From Streptomyces sp. NBC_01381 (lineage in GTDB: Bacteria; Actinomycetota; Actinomycetes; Streptomycetales; Streptomycetaceae), in the NCBI RefSeq assembly GCF_026340305.1, contig NZ_JAPEPI010000004.1, forward strand, positions 1 to 64,000: DNA of 64,000 bases, in the 5' to 3' direction. Shown in pieces: positions 1-7,601 of this stretch. The number at the start of each line of letters is the position of its first letter. The first letter of the stretch is position 1. The notes beneath the pieces are model-generated. The model was given only the letters and a program-made list of their open reading frames with translations. It was not told the DNA's origin and did not search any database. Position numbers and translations under genes: made by a program.

Positions 1-375
1 GAAGGTCCTCACGAGCACTTCGGCCTCGGCAAGGGGCTGATGACCACCATCCACGGCTGGCACCAACGGTGGGTCTCGTCCTGCCGGAACTGGCGGGCAT
101 CATGGACGGCATCGCTGTACGCGTCCCCATCGAGGACGGTTCGCTGACCGACCTCAGCGTGGTCCTGGACCGGTCGGTGACCACGGACGAGATCAACGCC
201 GCGTTCCGGGAAGCCGCCGACGGGCCGATGAAGGGTGTTCTGCGGGTGTCGGACGTCCTGATCGTCTCCGGGGACATCGTGGGCGATCCCGCTACGTGCG
301 TCTTGGGGCTACACGATCCGCCTCCTCGACCTCGCCGAATACGTCGCCACCCGTCTCCCGCAGCGTTGGCGGACG
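1..375 (+). pseudogene. gap: Glyceraldehyde-3-phosphate dehydrogenase remnant
   Basis: Pieces of type I GAPDH occur in order but in different frames. The first is GLMTTIHGWHQ near 40-70. The second, from GLVLPELAG to GDPATCV (about 72-298), matches the C-terminal catalytic domain including the DEINAAFREAADGPMKGVL segment. The last, WGYTIRLLDLAEYV (about 303-348), is the family C-terminus. Roughly 35 residues are missing between the first two pieces and about 20 between the last two, with frame changes at both joints. The catalytic cysteine would lie left of the window or is lost. It is the first sign of decay in a stress/fermentation island. Confidence 0.85.
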
Positions 376-430
376 ACGGAGAACTTCGGCTGCGGCACCT
401 CGGCATGCCCCCGCACCGTTGCCTTCGCGG

Positions 431-505
431 GGCATCGTGGAGGTGGACGCCGAGTACGCCGCTCTGGGCGTGATCGGGCCGGACGGCCGGCTTGCGGACT
501 CACCC
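431..505 (+). pseudogene. Fragment of DosS/DevS-like GAF sensor kinase
   Basis: One frame reads IVEVDAEYAALGVIGPDGRL. This is the signature opening of the haem/redox-sensing GAF domain in DosS/DevS/OsdK-type histidine kinases (family form: VDAEYGALGV). Nothing else of the kinase is recognisable before the converging USP gene. The assignment rests on this one motif, so it is moderate, but a second and longer GAF fragment of the same family lies at 22,851-23,085. Confidence 0.55.
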
Positions 506-514
506 GACCGGGAT

Positions 515-1408
515 TCACTCGTGCGGCACGATCGCGACCGGGCAACGGACGTTGTGCATCACCGCGTGCGCGACTGGACCGGTGTGCGCGCCGATCCTGG
601 CAGGGCGCGTCCTGCGGCCGACGGCGAGCAGACCGGCGTCCCCCGTGGCATCCAGGAGCTGCTGTGCCGGACGACCCTCCTCGACCAGCTCACGGACCTC
701 CACCGCGGGGTACTTCTCCCGCCACGGCGCGATCGCGGTGGCCAGCCTCCGCTCCGCGGCCACACGCAGCTCCTTGCGTGCCTTGGCCTCCAGAGCGTTC
801 GGTACGTACGGCAACCGCCACGCGTACACCACCCGCAGCGGAGCGGCACGCAGCGTCGCGGCTTCGAAGGCGAACGCGAGCAACGCCTCGCACGGTCCCA
901 CCGGGTCGATGCCGACCACGATGTCGCGGTACGGGGTGTGCGCCGACTTCCGGCCCTCTGTGTCCGGCATGTGCTCGTCCTCGAGGCTCTCGCCGGCCCG
1001 TACGAGCACGACGGGCCGCGTCATATGGGCCACAGCCGCCAGCGCCACCGAACCGGCCATGAACCCGCCGAAGCCGCTGAACGCCCGGCTGCCCAGGACC
1101 AGCAGCTCGGACTCGTCGCCCGCCTCGACCAGGGCGTCGGCCGCGGGCCGGGAGATCTGCTCGGCACTCAGATTCAGCTGTGGATACCGTTCGTTGAGGC
1201 GCCCAATGGCACCGCGCAGGATGCGCCGCGCCCAATGGCGCGGAGCATCCAGCTCGGGCAGCGCTGACTCGGCGGGCGCCCAACCGCCCTCCCAGGCGTG
1301 CACCAGGCGCAGCGGCAGACCGCGCCTCAGCGCCTCCCGCGCCGCCCAGTCGGCGGCGGCGAGGCTCTCACGCGAACCATCAAGTCCCACGACTACGGGG
1401 CGCAGCAT
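515..1408 (-). CDS. Universal stress protein, tandem UspA domains
   Basis: A 297-residue protein with two UspA domains, the usual size of tandem actinobacterial USPs. Domain 1 starts VVVGLDGSRESLAAADWAA and carries the nucleotide loop LLVLGSRAFSGFGGFMAGSV. Domain 2 starts DIVVGIDPVGPCEALLAFA and ends with a degenerate loop and the CPVAIVPHE terminus. The ATG at 1408 has GGAGG nine bases upstream. USPs of this class bind ATP or cAMP and act in cytoplasmic adaptation to hypoxia or stationary phase. A palindrome shared with other genes here lies at 1517-1531, about 110 bases upstream, suggesting regulation by a DosR-like factor. Confidence 0.93.
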   Translation of the reverse strand: MLRPVVVGLDGSRESLAAADWAAREALRRGLPLRLVHAWEGGWAPAESALPELDAPRHWARRILRGAIGRLNERYPQLNLSAEQISRPAADALVEAGDESELLVLGSRAFSGFGGFMAGSVALAAVAHMTRPVVLVRAGESLEDEHMPDTEGRKSAHTPYRDIVVGIDPVGPCEALLAFAFEAATLRAAPLRVVYAWRLPYVPNALEAKARKELRVAAERRLATAIAPWREKYPAVEVRELVEEGRPAQQLLDATGDAGLLAVGRRTRPARIGAHTGPVAHAVMHNVRCPVAIVPHE

Positions 1409-1516
1409 GGCTCAACACCTCCCCGGATCCGGGCCCACACGCTCTCCAGCGGACCCTGTAGTAACAGGATCGTCGTGGAGGGGCCGGAGGGAGCAGGGGC
1501 TACGGGGCCATCCTCC

Positions 1517-1531
1517 GGGGCCGAACGGCCC
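1517..1531 (-). promoter_or_regulatory. DosR/OsdR-like palindromic box upstream of USP
   Basis: GGGGCCGAACGGCCC is a near-perfect inverted repeat, GGCC-GAAC-GGCC. The same palindrome precedes many stress genes in the first 20 kb. It lies about 110 bases before the USP start at 1408, in the otherwise empty 388-base interval 1409-1796. Binding by a response regulator is inferred from its recurrence and from the gene families it precedes. Confidence 0.6.
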
Positions 1532-1691
1532 ATTTCCGCTGCTCAGGAGAGGACCGGCGCGGGGGTGGGGTGGCGGGTCAGGGCGGCCGCTCCACCACGG
1601 GGTCCTGAAAGACCCCCAGCGCGGCCCCGCGGGCGGGGGACGGCTCACCGGGCCTGCCATTCCTCATGAGAGCCCATAGGGACCCGGGTCA

Positions 1692-1705
1692 GGGCCACTC
1701 GGCCC
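1692..1705 (+). promoter_or_regulatory. DosR/OsdR-like box upstream of Crp-like gene
   Basis: GGGCCACTCGGCCC, same layout as the other boxes, about 92 bases before the ATG at 1797. It may control the cluster running from the Crp-like gene to the CBS, Rv1733c-like and Hsp20 genes. Confidence 0.55.
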
Positions 1706-1796
1706 ATGTCTTCCGCCAGTCCTTGACCGACGCTGAAAGCAGCGTCGTACACCAGCGGCAACGGCCGTGCCGGCCGGCGCACGAGGAGACGCAGCC

Positions 1797-2263
1797 ATGA
1801 CCATCGTGACAACGCCCCACACGACCGGGACGCTTCCCGCCAAGTACCGGGGGCGGCTGATGGGTATCGCACGCCACGTGAGCCTCCCCGGGGGGCATCC
1901 GCCTGTTCAACGAGGGCGGCCGCGCCGATCATTTCTGGGTCGTCCGCTCCGGCACGGTCGCCCTCGACATGCGGGTGCCCGGTCGCCGCTCGGCGGTGAT
2001 CGCGACGCTGAGCTTCGGCGACCTCGTCGGCTGGTCCTGGCTGTTTCCGCCCCACGCGTGGCAACTGGGTGCGCAGGCGGTGAGTCCGGTGGGTGCCTGG
2101 GAGTTCGACGCCGAGAGCGTACGGCAGATGTGCCGGGACGATCCCGGCATGGGCAGCGCCGTCGCTCTCTGGGTCGGCCGGGTGCTCGCCCACCGACTCG
2201 ACGCCGCCCGCACCCCCCCTGCTCGACCTGTACGCCCCCTACGGCAGCGGAACCCGCGGGTGA
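1797..2263 (+). pseudogene. Crp-like cyclic-nucleotide-binding protein, frameshifted twice
   Basis: Joining three frames gives a protein of about 155 residues resembling a cAMP-binding (cNMP) domain: an N-terminus MTIVTTPHTTG, then IRLFNEGGRADHFWVVRSGTV, the phosphate-loop-like LSFGDLVGWSW, and the end LLDLYAPYGSG. The frame breaks within a G-run near 1888-1893 and again within a C-run near 2213-2219. There is no C-terminal HTH, so even intact it would be a ligand-binding protein and not a full Crp regulator. The ATG at 1797 follows GAGGAGA. Both breaks are at homopolymers, so sequencing error is a real alternative to decay. It is followed 48 bases later by a CBS protein. Confidence 0.75.
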
Positions 2264-2311
2264 AGATCCTCGCCCGTCCGTCTTCGCAGCAGAGCACAAC
2301 CGGAGGACACC

Positions 2312-3034
2312 ATGCACGGCACTCCGCACATCGTGAGCGATGTCATGACCGGCACCGTCGTCACCCTCGGCCGTGGGGCGACGTTCAAGGACATTGTGAA
2401 GACCATGCAGCAGTGGAAGGTCAGCGCCCTGCCCGTACTGGAGGAAGGGAACCGGGTCGTCGGCATCGTCTCCGAGGCCGACCTGCTGCCCAAGGAGGAG
2501 TTCCGCGACAGCGACCCGGACCGGCACACCCAGTTGCGGCGCCTGTCCGATCTGGCCAAGGCCGGTGCGCTGACCGCGGATGAACTGATGACTGCCCCGG
2601 CCGTCACCGTCCACGCGAACGACACCCTCGCGCAGGCTGCGCGAACGATGGCACGCGCCAAGATCAAGCGGCTGCCCGTCGTTGACGACGAGGGCGTCCT
2701 GCACGGCATCGTCAGCCGCGCCGACCTGCTCAAGGTGTTCCTGCGCGACGACGAGGACATCGCGGAGGAGGTCCGCCGTCAGATCGTCGCCTACCTCTTC
2801 CCCGCGCCCATCGAAGCGATCCGGGTGGACGTGCGCGACGGCGTCGTCACGCTCACCGGCCGCATCCGGGACACCATGCTCGTGCCCGTTGCCGCTCGTC
2901 TGGTGCGAGCCGTCGAAGGCGTGGTGGACGTCAACTGCGCGCTCATGGGCCCGCACCGCCGCCCGGACCTCGACCCGGATCTTCCGGGTGGCGGAGGAAC
3001 GCCCCAGGTCTCGGGAGCCGGCGACACCGCGTGA
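2312..3034 (+). CDS. CBS-pair protein with C-terminal BON domain
   Basis: 240 residues. Two CBS motifs lie at about 8-65 (VSDVMT to GIVSEADLL) and 92-150 (ELMTAPAVTV to GIVSRADLLK), and a BON domain at about 155-220 (IRVDVRDGVVTLTGRI). CBS pairs sense adenine nucleotides, and BON domains are thought to bind phospholipid or carbohydrate surfaces. The mycobacterial DosR-controlled protein Hrp1 is a CBS-pair protein of related design. The ATG at 2312 follows CGGAGGACACC. It sits in a same-strand run with the Crp-like gene, the Rv1733c-like gene and Hsp20. A paralogue is encoded at 14,769-15,395. Confidence 0.93.
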   Translation: MHGTPHIVSDVMTGTVVTLGRGATFKDIVKTMQQWKVSALPVLEEGNRVVGIVSEADLLPKEEFRDSDPDRHTQLRRLSDLAKAGALTADELMTAPAVTVHANDTLAQAARTMARAKIKRLPVVDDEGVLHGIVSRADLLKVFLRDDEDIAEEVRRQIVAYLFPAPIEAIRVDVRDGVVTLTGRIRDTMLVPVAARLVRAVEGVVDVNCALMGPHRRPDLDPDLPGGGGTPQVSGAGDTA

Positions 3035-3112
3035 CGCACCGGCACGGGCACCACGACCGGGCCCGTGCCGGCTGCCGAACGGCCCGTGACGGTGGCGAAG
3101 GAGTGTCGACCG

Positions 3113-3709
3113 ATGGCGAAGACACGTCGTACGAAGCTGACGAAGGTCCGCCTCTGGCGGTGGCGGAGCAATCCCCTGCGGCGCCGCAGCGACACGGTGG
3201 AAGCCTGGATCGTACTCGCGACCTGGATTCTTGCTCTGCTCGGAGGTCTGCTCGCGGGCCAGGTGGCGGCCGTGGCGATGGAAGACACGCTGGCCTCACG
3301 ACGTGCCGCGCTGCATCCCGTCTCCGCCACGCTGATCGAGGAGGCCACTGAGGACTCACCCCCGGCGGACTCCGGCGCAAGCGGGGACACGGTGTGGGCG
3401 AAGGTGCGCTGGACCACCGGCGATGCGACGCACACGGGCCGGGCGAGGGTGGAACCGCCCACCGCGGCGGGCAGCCGGGTCACGGTGTGGACCGACCGGA
3501 CGGGTGCGCTGGTCTCCACGCCTCCCACCGAGGCGGAGGCGCGGTCGCAGTCGGCGGTGACCGGCGGCTTCGCCGCGCTGAGCGCCGTGGGCACGGTGCT
3601 GGTGTGCGGACGGCTGGGTCGCCGATGGCTGGACCAGCGTCGCATGGCGGAGTGGGCGGCCGAATGGGAGCGGGTCGGTCCGCAGTGGAGGAAGCGGATG
3701 CTCGGCTGA
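3113..3709 (+). CDS. Rv1733c-like membrane protein
   Basis: 198 residues from the ATG at 3113 (GAAGGAGTG upstream; an in-frame start at 3065 lacks a good site). A basic N-terminus (about 1-35, RTKLTKVRLWRWRSNPLRRR) precedes membrane segment 1 (AWIVLATWILALLGGLLAG). A soluble loop with a WTD/G-rich part follows, then membrane segment 2 (AALSAVGTVLVCG), and a C-terminus ending EWERVGPQWRKR. This layout and the WRSNPLRRR motif fit the Rv1733c family, whose mycobacterial member belongs to the DosR dormancy regulon. Its biochemical role is unknown. Confidence 0.85.
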   Translation: MAKTRRTKLTKVRLWRWRSNPLRRRSDTVEAWIVLATWILALLGGLLAGQVAAVAMEDTLASRRAALHPVSATLIEEATEDSPPADSGASGDTVWAKVRWTTGDATHTGRARVEPPTAAGSRVTVWTDRTGALVSTPPTEAEARSQSAVTGGFAALSAVGTVLVCGRLGRRWLDQRRMAEWAAEWERVGPQWRKRMLG

Positions 3710-3807
3710 CAGGGTCCGACCGGCTCCGTCGCTGGACCGGTCGGCTCACGCGCGTCCAGGCCCCGGCGGACGACGCTGGAGGTGAACAAGCAGAGAAGGA
3801 GGGAGAC

Positions 3808-4230
3808 ATGAGCGGCATGATCGAGCGACTGCCCGGCTGGCCCACGCTGCCCGACCTCTTCGGCTGGATGGAGGCCGGATTCCCCGGGACGCACACGGCT
3901 CCGGGGACGCACGGCATCCGTGTCGAGGAGCGCCTGACAAGTGAGGCGTACGTGCTGCGGGCCGAGCTCCCGGGCATCGACCCCGCCAAGGACGTCGAGA
4001 TCACCGTCACGGAAGGTGTCCTGACCCTGCGCGCCGAGCGCACGGAGGAGACCACGGAGAAGCACCACACCGAATTCCGCTACGGCACCTTCACCCGGGC
4101 CGTCCGGCTGCCGGCCGGGGCCAAGGGCGACGAGGCGACGGCGGAGTACAAGGACGGTGTCCTCACCATCACGGTCCCGGTCCCGGAGACGAAGACGGGC
4201 ACCAGGACCATCCCGGTGCGGCTCGTCTGA
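3808..4230 (+). CDS. Hsp20/alpha-crystallin small heat shock protein
   Basis: 140 residues with an alpha-crystallin domain at about 45-135. The hallmark ELPGIDPAKDVEITV and GVLTLRAER strands are present, followed by the C-terminal oligomerisation anchor TIPV. It acts as an ATP-independent chaperone that holds unfolding proteins. The ATG at 3808 has GAAGGAGGGAG just upstream. In mycobacteria the homologous Acr/HspX is a leading DosR-regulon protein, which fits the neighbours. An AGCGCGAATTCGCGCT palindrome overlaps the stop and a GC hairpin follows, both suggesting termination. Confidence 0.94.
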   Translation: MSGMIERLPGWPTLPDLFGWMEAGFPGTHTAPGTHGIRVEERLTSEAYVLRAELPGIDPAKDVEITVTEGVLTLRAERTEETTEKHHTEFRYGTFTRAVRLPAGAKGDEATAEYKDGVLTITVPVPETKTGTRTIPVRLV

Positions 4231-4290
4231 GCGCGAATTCGCGCTGAGCCGCACCACAGATGCGCGGCCGGGCCGCTCGCCCGGCCGCGC
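4230..4290 (+). terminator. Hairpins after hsp20
   Basis: A perfect 16-base palindrome AGCGCGAATTCGCGCT (4230-4245) overlaps the stop codon. A second hairpin has arms GCGCGGCCGGGC (4262-4273) and GCCCGGCCGCGC (4279-4290). There is no T-tract, as is usual in this group. Confidence 0.55.
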
Positions 4291-4482
4291 ACATCGGCGC
4301 CGGGGGCGCAACAGCCAGCAGATGCCTGGTAGTTGCTCCCCCGACGGCATGTCCGCCCGCGCCGGGCACCGATCAGCGTGCGCGGTGTCAGCGGCCTTCG
4401 ACGACCGGCAGGTGACCGTCGGCTTTAGGGTCACCGCTCGACAGTTTCTTGCGCTGCCCTCGGTGCCTGTGCTCGGTGTTGC

Positions 4483-4518
4483 GGGGCCGAACAGTCCCTC
4501 TTCGGGCCCTTAGGGCCC
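4483..4518 (+). promoter_or_regulatory. Two adjacent DosR/OsdR-like boxes
   Basis: GGGGCCGAACAGTCCC (4483-4498) and GGGCCCTTAGGGCCC (4504-4518) lie 60-95 bases before the hydrogenase protease gene. Paired sites at this distance resemble the tandem sites typical of NarL/DosR-type activators. The rest of 4231-4577 shows no gene. Confidence 0.6.
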
Positions 4519-4577
4519 ATGACACGGTGACCGCCTCCGCGCAGTCTGAAGACACACTCAGTGGAGGGAGAGGAACC

Positions 4578-5093
4578 ATGACTGTCTCTACACGCATCGC
4601 GGTCATCGCCGTCGGCGACCGCTCCCGGCACGACGACGGCGTGGGTTGGGCGGTGCTCTCCCGGTTGCGGGAGCGCGCCGCCGTCAGGCCGCTGCCCCCG
4701 GGCACGGCGCTCTCGGAGTGCGATCTTGATCCGGGACGGCTGATCCGACTGTGGGAGGACGCCGGACTCGCCGTCGTCCTGGAGTCCGCACACGCCCGTC
4801 CGAGTCGCCCCGGCCGCATCTACCGGCTCGAGCTGGGCGCTGCCGAGCTGTGGCGGCCGGGCGTCATGAGTCCCCACGGTCTGGGGGAGGCGGTCGAGCT
4901 CGCACGGGAACTGGGGCGCCTGCCCGGGCATCTGGTGGCGTATGCCGTCGACAGCGCGGACATCTCGCTCGGTCAGGGACTGTCCGAGCCGGTCGCGGCC
5001 ATGGTCGAACCGCTGGCGGAGCGCGTGGAGGAGGAGATCGTCCGGCACCAGGTCACGGCGGCCGCGGGTGCGGTCGCGAGCACTGCATCATAG
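4578..5093 (+). CDS. Hydrogenase maturation protease (HycI/HybD, peptidase M52 family)
   Basis: 171 residues. The N-terminal VIAVGDRSRHDDGVGWAVL matches the family motif GxGNxxxxDDGxG, in which an acidic residue binds nickel of the hydrogenase large subunit before C-terminal cleavage. The family asparagine is replaced here (GDRSRHDDG). Later motifs LESAHARPSRPGRIYRLE and MSPHGLGEAVELARELG fit the fold. The ATG at 4578 follows GGAGGGAGAGGAACC. No hydrogenase structural gene is in the window, and the only other hydrogenase-related trace is a broken hypC at about 16,249-16,510. Two boxes upstream imply control with the stress island. Confidence 0.82.
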   Translation: MTVSTRIAVIAVGDRSRHDDGVGWAVLSRLRERAAVRPLPPGTALSECDLDPGRLIRLWEDAGLAVVLESAHARPSRPGRIYRLELGAAELWRPGVMSPHGLGEAVELARELGRLPGHLVAYAVDSADISLGQGLSEPVAAMVEPLAERVEEEIVRHQVTAAAGAVASTAS

Positions 5094-5526
5094 GGACGGG
5101 AAGGGCTCTGTCCGCTTCTCGCGGACCCTGATTGCGCGGTGCGCGGCCACCGGCCGCTTCCCCGCGTCTTGCCGGGTCCTTCCCGCCACCTCCAGCACAG
5201 CACGCCAACCACGATCGCGCCAGGGCCGAACGGCCCCAAACGCCGCACCCGCTACCACGCTGACCCGTGCGCCTGGCCTGGTCCCGATGCTCGCTTGCTC
5301 GGTCGGTACGGCTACGGCAGAGGACAGGTGACAGCGGCCAAGATCGTTTCCTCGCGTACGGCCAGCAACTCGCCACTGGTGGCCCCCACCGGCGGCCAGT
5401 TAAGTTCCCCACCGCCAGCACACCGGACACGGAACGTCACCGACATGGTGCCCGGCTGAGGATATGCGGCCCGTCGGAGGCGGTCCCTCACATGGCCCAT
5501 TGATCGAGTGCGGGTGGTTGGCCCCG
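5094..5526. other. Gene-free interval with one orphan box
   Basis: 433 bases between two converging genes. No convincing ORF is seen on either strand. A strong DosR/OsdR-like palindrome sits at 5223-5236 with no gene start near it, which suggests that a target gene was lost here. Confidence 0.5.
5223..5236. promoter_or_regulatory. Orphan DosR/OsdR-like box
   Basis: GGGCCGAACGGCCC, identical to the site at 11,341-11,354, but flanked by the 3' ends of two converging genes. It probably marks a deleted target promoter. Confidence 0.5.
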
Positions 5527-6459
5527 TCAGGGACGCCGCTCTTCGCCACCTGAGGAGGGTGCGTCCGGCCCCCTCCGGAGGGTGGGCCTGGACCCCCTGT
5601 GATCGCCGTGATCGGAGGCGTACGACGCGAAGACGTCGGCCGTGGCCGCCCGTGTGCGCAGGAAACGCTCGTCCAGGACGGCGGCCAGGTCGTCCAGTGC
5701 CCTGCGCAGCACGATGGCGGAAAGCCGGACGTCGGGATGGCGGGCGCTCACTGCCAGCTCTGCGAGGCCGACGGCGTGACCGATCTGCCGGGGCAGCGAG
5801 GTGTTCTCATCGCCGTCGTAGAAGTAGTACGACTCGGCGTACTGGAGGAAGTCGACCGTGATGACCGAGATGGCCGAGGCCAGGCTGTCCAGCAAGGTGG
5901 CGCCCCCGTCCGAGTCGAGTTGCCGGGAGGTCACCCCGCCGCGCACGTGGGACAGGCGCAGCGCGAGCGTGCGGCGGCGGGCCAGAGCGGGGTAGATGCC
6001 GAGGATCCATGCCACGGTCGCCGACAGGAGGGCGAAGCCGACGAGCGCCTCCAGCGGGCCGACGAAGCGCAGCCAGCCCGCGGCCGGCGCGATGTCCCCG
6101 AGGCCGAGGGTGGCGAGCGTGACAAGGGAAACGTACAGCGCGTCCACCGGTCCCGCGTGCTCGGCCGGGACGAGGGCGGCGGAGTAGGAGAAGCTCTCCG
6201 GCATGTGCGGCCAGTAGACCAGAGCCCACCCCACGGCCACGGTCAGCGCCCACACCGAGACGACGCAGACCATGCCCAAGGGGCCGGCGAGCCCGGCCGC
6301 GCGCCGCCGGGTGCTCAGGCGCGAGGACAAGCGCCACATCCCCGTCATCACCAGCCCGCTCAGGCCGCCGTGGCGGGTCGGGTGCCAGATCGTGTGAAAC
6401 ATGTCCCGGAGAATGGCCATCACGAGGGCGGCACCGAGGAACGTCACGAACCACGTCAT
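5527..6459 (-). CDS. Two-TM potassium-channel-like protein
   Basis: 310 residues. An N-terminal membrane segment (MTWFVTFLGAALVMAILRDM) and a second one (PLGMVCVVSVWALTVAVGWAL) precede the pore. The pore helix/filter is SLVTLATLGLGDIAP, followed by the inner helix LEALVGFALLSATVAWILGIY and a cytoplasmic part of about 150 residues ending in a polar tail. The filter reads TLGLGD where classical K+ channels have TVGYGD; related streptomycete ion channel 2 proteins share this change. The ATG at 6459 follows GGGAAGGGCCAGGAC. The ion is not certain from sequence. The cytoplasmic region shows no RCK domain that I recognise. Confidence 0.85.
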   Translation of the reverse strand: MTWFVTFLGAALVMAILRDMFHTIWHPTRHGGLSGLVMTGMWRLSSRLSTRRRAAGLAGPLGMVCVVSVWALTVAVGWALVYWPHMPESFSYSAALVPAEHAGPVDALYVSLVTLATLGLGDIAPAAGWLRFVGPLEALVGFALLSATVAWILGIYPALARRRTLALRLSHVRGGVTSRQLDSDGGATLLDSLASAISVITVDFLQYAESYYFYDGDENTSLPRQIGHAVGLAELAVSARHPDVRLSAIVLRRALDDLAAVLDERFLRTRAATADVFASYASDHGDHRGSRPTLRRGPDAPSSGGEERRP

Positions 6460-7087
6460 GTCCTGGCCCTTCCCGCCAGGGGCGGCAGCCTCCCACGTGC
6501 TGAGGTTGTCTCAGCCCTGTGGGACCGGCCGCGCATCCCGATGGGTGAGCGCGGCGCATCCTGCGGCCGCCCACGTGGCGGTCCGGTACCGACCGTGCGA
6601 CCTCCTGTGTACAGCTGTGCGATCCCCTGCTGCGTGCTGATGGGTACGGCACGAAGTGGAATCCGCATGCCGTTCAACACTCAGCGATGGTTCGGCCAAC
6701 GCCCGCCTATTCGGCGGTCGAGCCGTGGACTACAAGGGTGGGTGCCTGCAGGCGCCGGTGCAGTTGCACCGGCGAGGGTGGCGAGAACTCAAACTTCCTC
6801 GGGCTGAGTCGCGCCACCGTGAGAGCTGACCTTCGTCACTGAAGGTGAAATTCTCCGCGGCCAGCTGACTCCCCATCAGGCGGCCATGGGGTGGGGACAT
6901 CCAACTGGCCACGGACAGACAGGGACCGTCGCGGTCACAGCGGTCTGTATGCCCGCGTCGGCGGCGGTTTCGGGATCTCCCGCTCACTCTGATGCCCCGG
7001 CAGGCGGTCGTCGGCGGAATGGCCCGGCACCCGCATCATGGACCGGCGGATCAAGGCCCGCGACGTGCTGGACCTGACCGTCAGTTG
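6460..7087. other. Gene-free interval
   Basis: 628 bases with no ORF I can support. Two patches look like decayed coding or mobile-element sequence: about 6,840-6,930, and about 7,015-7,080, which reads in one frame RIMDRRIKARDVLDLTV. Neither could be assigned. A GGTGCAGTTGCACC palindrome lies near 6,756. Confidence 0.4.
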
Positions 7088-7597
7088 TCATGGGCGAGCC
7101 AGCTCGGCGGCGAGGCTGGAGGCCCAGGCGTCTATGGCGTCCCAGTCTCGGTAGTCGCCGAAGCGGCCGCCCGCCAGGTGGAACAGGATGCGTCCGGTGA
7201 CGGGCAGCTGGGCTCGTGCGACGACGCCGGAGAACAGCCGGTGCTCCCGGTATGCGAGGTCACCGGGCAGACTCTCGACGATCACCGGGATCTCTTTGTC
7301 CGCCATGCGTTTCCACGGGCCGCGCAGTGCGCCTGGTATTCCTACGCTGAAAATCCACAGGGGGCGGGGGCCCAGTACGTCGAGGTTGTCGCGTACGAAG
7401 GCCTTCGCCGGACCCAGCCAGGTCTGCCCGTGGACGGCGCTGCCGAGGACGAACGCGCTGTACGCGTCGGCGTCGTCCACCGACTCCACGGCCCTCGCCT
7501 CGGCCTTCAGTCCTGCCTCGCCCAGCTTGGCGGCCAGTCGCTCGGCGATCCCGCGCGTCGAGCCGTGCGCGGTCGCATATCCCACCAGGACGTCCAT
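7088..7597 (-). CDS. Flavodoxin-domain protein (HemG-like)
   Basis: 169 residues. The N-terminal FMN phosphate loop is YATAHGSTRGIAERL. VLGSAVHGQTWLGPAKAFV and the C-terminal GGRFGDYRDWDAIDAWASSLA match flavodoxin-domain proteins related to menaquinone-dependent protoporphyrinogen oxidase, although that activity cannot be claimed. It likely carries FMN for cytoplasmic redox reactions. The ATG at 7597 is chosen for the GAGGTGAC site; the open frame continues upstream without support. A shared palindrome lies at 7740-7753. A second flavodoxin of the same length is encoded at 15,538-16,047. Confidence 0.88.
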   Translation of the reverse strand: MDVLVGYATAHGSTRGIAERLAAKLGEAGLKAEARAVESVDDADAYSAFVLGSAVHGQTWLGPAKAFVRDNLDVLGPRPLWIFSVGIPGALRGPWKRMADKEIPVIVESLPGDLAYREHRLFSGVVARAQLPVTGRILFHLAGGRFGDYRDWDAIDAWASSLAAELARP

Positions 7598-7601
7598 GAC
7601 G

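Noticed and set aside
296..1267. Long forward ORF opposite the first USP gene
   Set aside because: Apart from the short GAF-like stretch near 431-505 it is the low-complexity shadow of a well-supported reverse-strand USP.
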